Below are positions 63,799-64,000 of a DNA stretch of 64,000 bases, one piece after another. The position numbers and the translations under genes are program-made. Source of the DNA: Haematococcus lacustris (taxonomy: Eukaryota > Chlorophyta > Chlorophyceae > Chlamydomonadales > Haematococcaceae); assembly GCA_030144725.1 (NCBI GenBank), contig JASKMD010000029.1, positions 10,656,663 to 10,720,662 of the forward strand. The letters run 5' to 3'. The notes under the pieces are model-generated. The model saw only the letters and a program-made list of their open reading frames with translations, was not told the origin of the DNA and ran no database searches. Each line of letters starts with the position of its first letter. Within the stretch, counting starts at the first letter, position 1.

Positions 63799-64000
63799 AT
63801 GAAGGCTCCGATGACGTCCGCACCCAAGAAACCAAGTCGCTTCAGCACGAGCTTCCGTGCAGACTGGAGCCACGATGAGCCATCCCCACTGCCAGCAGTA
63901 CTGGCCAAACCCTCGGAGCCTACTATAGCCTCGTATGGCGAGACTGCTCCGCTCTCCGAAACATCGTGTTGTCCAACCCCTATGCTGCACATGGAGGACC
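63799..64000 (+). CDS. Possible start of a protein, cut by window end
   Basis: An ATG (63799) after a TTGCAG acceptor-like sequence opens a frame that stays open to the window end, with protein-like composition (KKPSRFSTSFRADW, then PSPLPAVLAKPSEPTIASYG). The minus strand is also open here. No family recognised. Confidence 0.3.
   Translation, partial: MKAPMTSAPKKPSRFSTSFRADWSHDEPSPLPAVLAKPSEPTIASYGETAPLSETSCCPTPMLHMED

Overview
The window looks like nuclear DNA of a GC-rich, intron-rich green alga of the Chlamydomonadales. The tandem-repeat-filled introns and the repeated Fanzor-like tails recall Haematococcus, but the genus is a guess. Support comes from GT-AG genes cut into 20-250 bp exons, from plant/algal gene families (a VIP1-type inositol pyrophosphate kinase/phosphatase, an ALIS/CDC50 flippase subunit, a CHASE-domain nucleotide cyclase), and from a LINE with RNase H and a restriction-like endonuclease, resembling the Dualen group known from Chlamydomonas. 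Two runs of exactly 500 N (7436-7935, 41139-41638) show that this is a scaffold of at least three contigs.

Layout. 1-7435: no convincing gene; a 445-bp-arm palindrome, several minisatellites, a small hAT element with an 8-bp target duplication, and three 77-bp intron-like repeats. 7936-10888 (+): the C-terminal part of VIP1, seven exons. 11433-25536: a nest of transposons. Two copies of one TIR element (X) are present; copy A carries an 874-bp hAT in its coding exon, and copy B is split by a 6.4-kb hAT holding a 3.4-kb minisatellite and by a 5'-truncated LINE. Copy A shows the empty site for both copy-B insertions. 26611-38396 (-): a CHASE-domain class III nucleotide cyclase, thirteen exons placed with consistent phase, whose long introns hold Fanzor/TnpB-like elements. 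39786-41032: a TIR element with 148-bp arms. 41834-51967 (-): the N-terminal kinase and first phosphatase part of VIP1, about 22 exons, several with apparent single-base frame breaks. 52773-56244 (+): a complete seven-exon ALIS/CDC50 gene divergent from VIP1. 57-61 kb: Fanzor-like remnants, a decayed gene and a small membrane-protein gene. 61160-62962: 1.8 kb of nearly pure CCCCG pentamer, followed by a copy of a repeat also present inverted at 3.2-3.5 kb.

The main structural conclusion is that the two VIP1 pieces are complementary halves. Each ends at an N gap, and they lie in opposite orientations. Inverting the contig 7936-41138 in place would make one continuous VIP1 gene, so the contig is probably placed backwards in the scaffold. 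The host genes concern signalling and membrane biology (inositol pyrophosphates, cyclic nucleotides, lipid flipping), but nothing here shows that they are functionally linked. The most unusual mobile component is the Fanzor-like family: at least six fragments share a D-R-D-x-N-A-A type motif, and one 1-kb copy is flanked by a 15-bp direct repeat.
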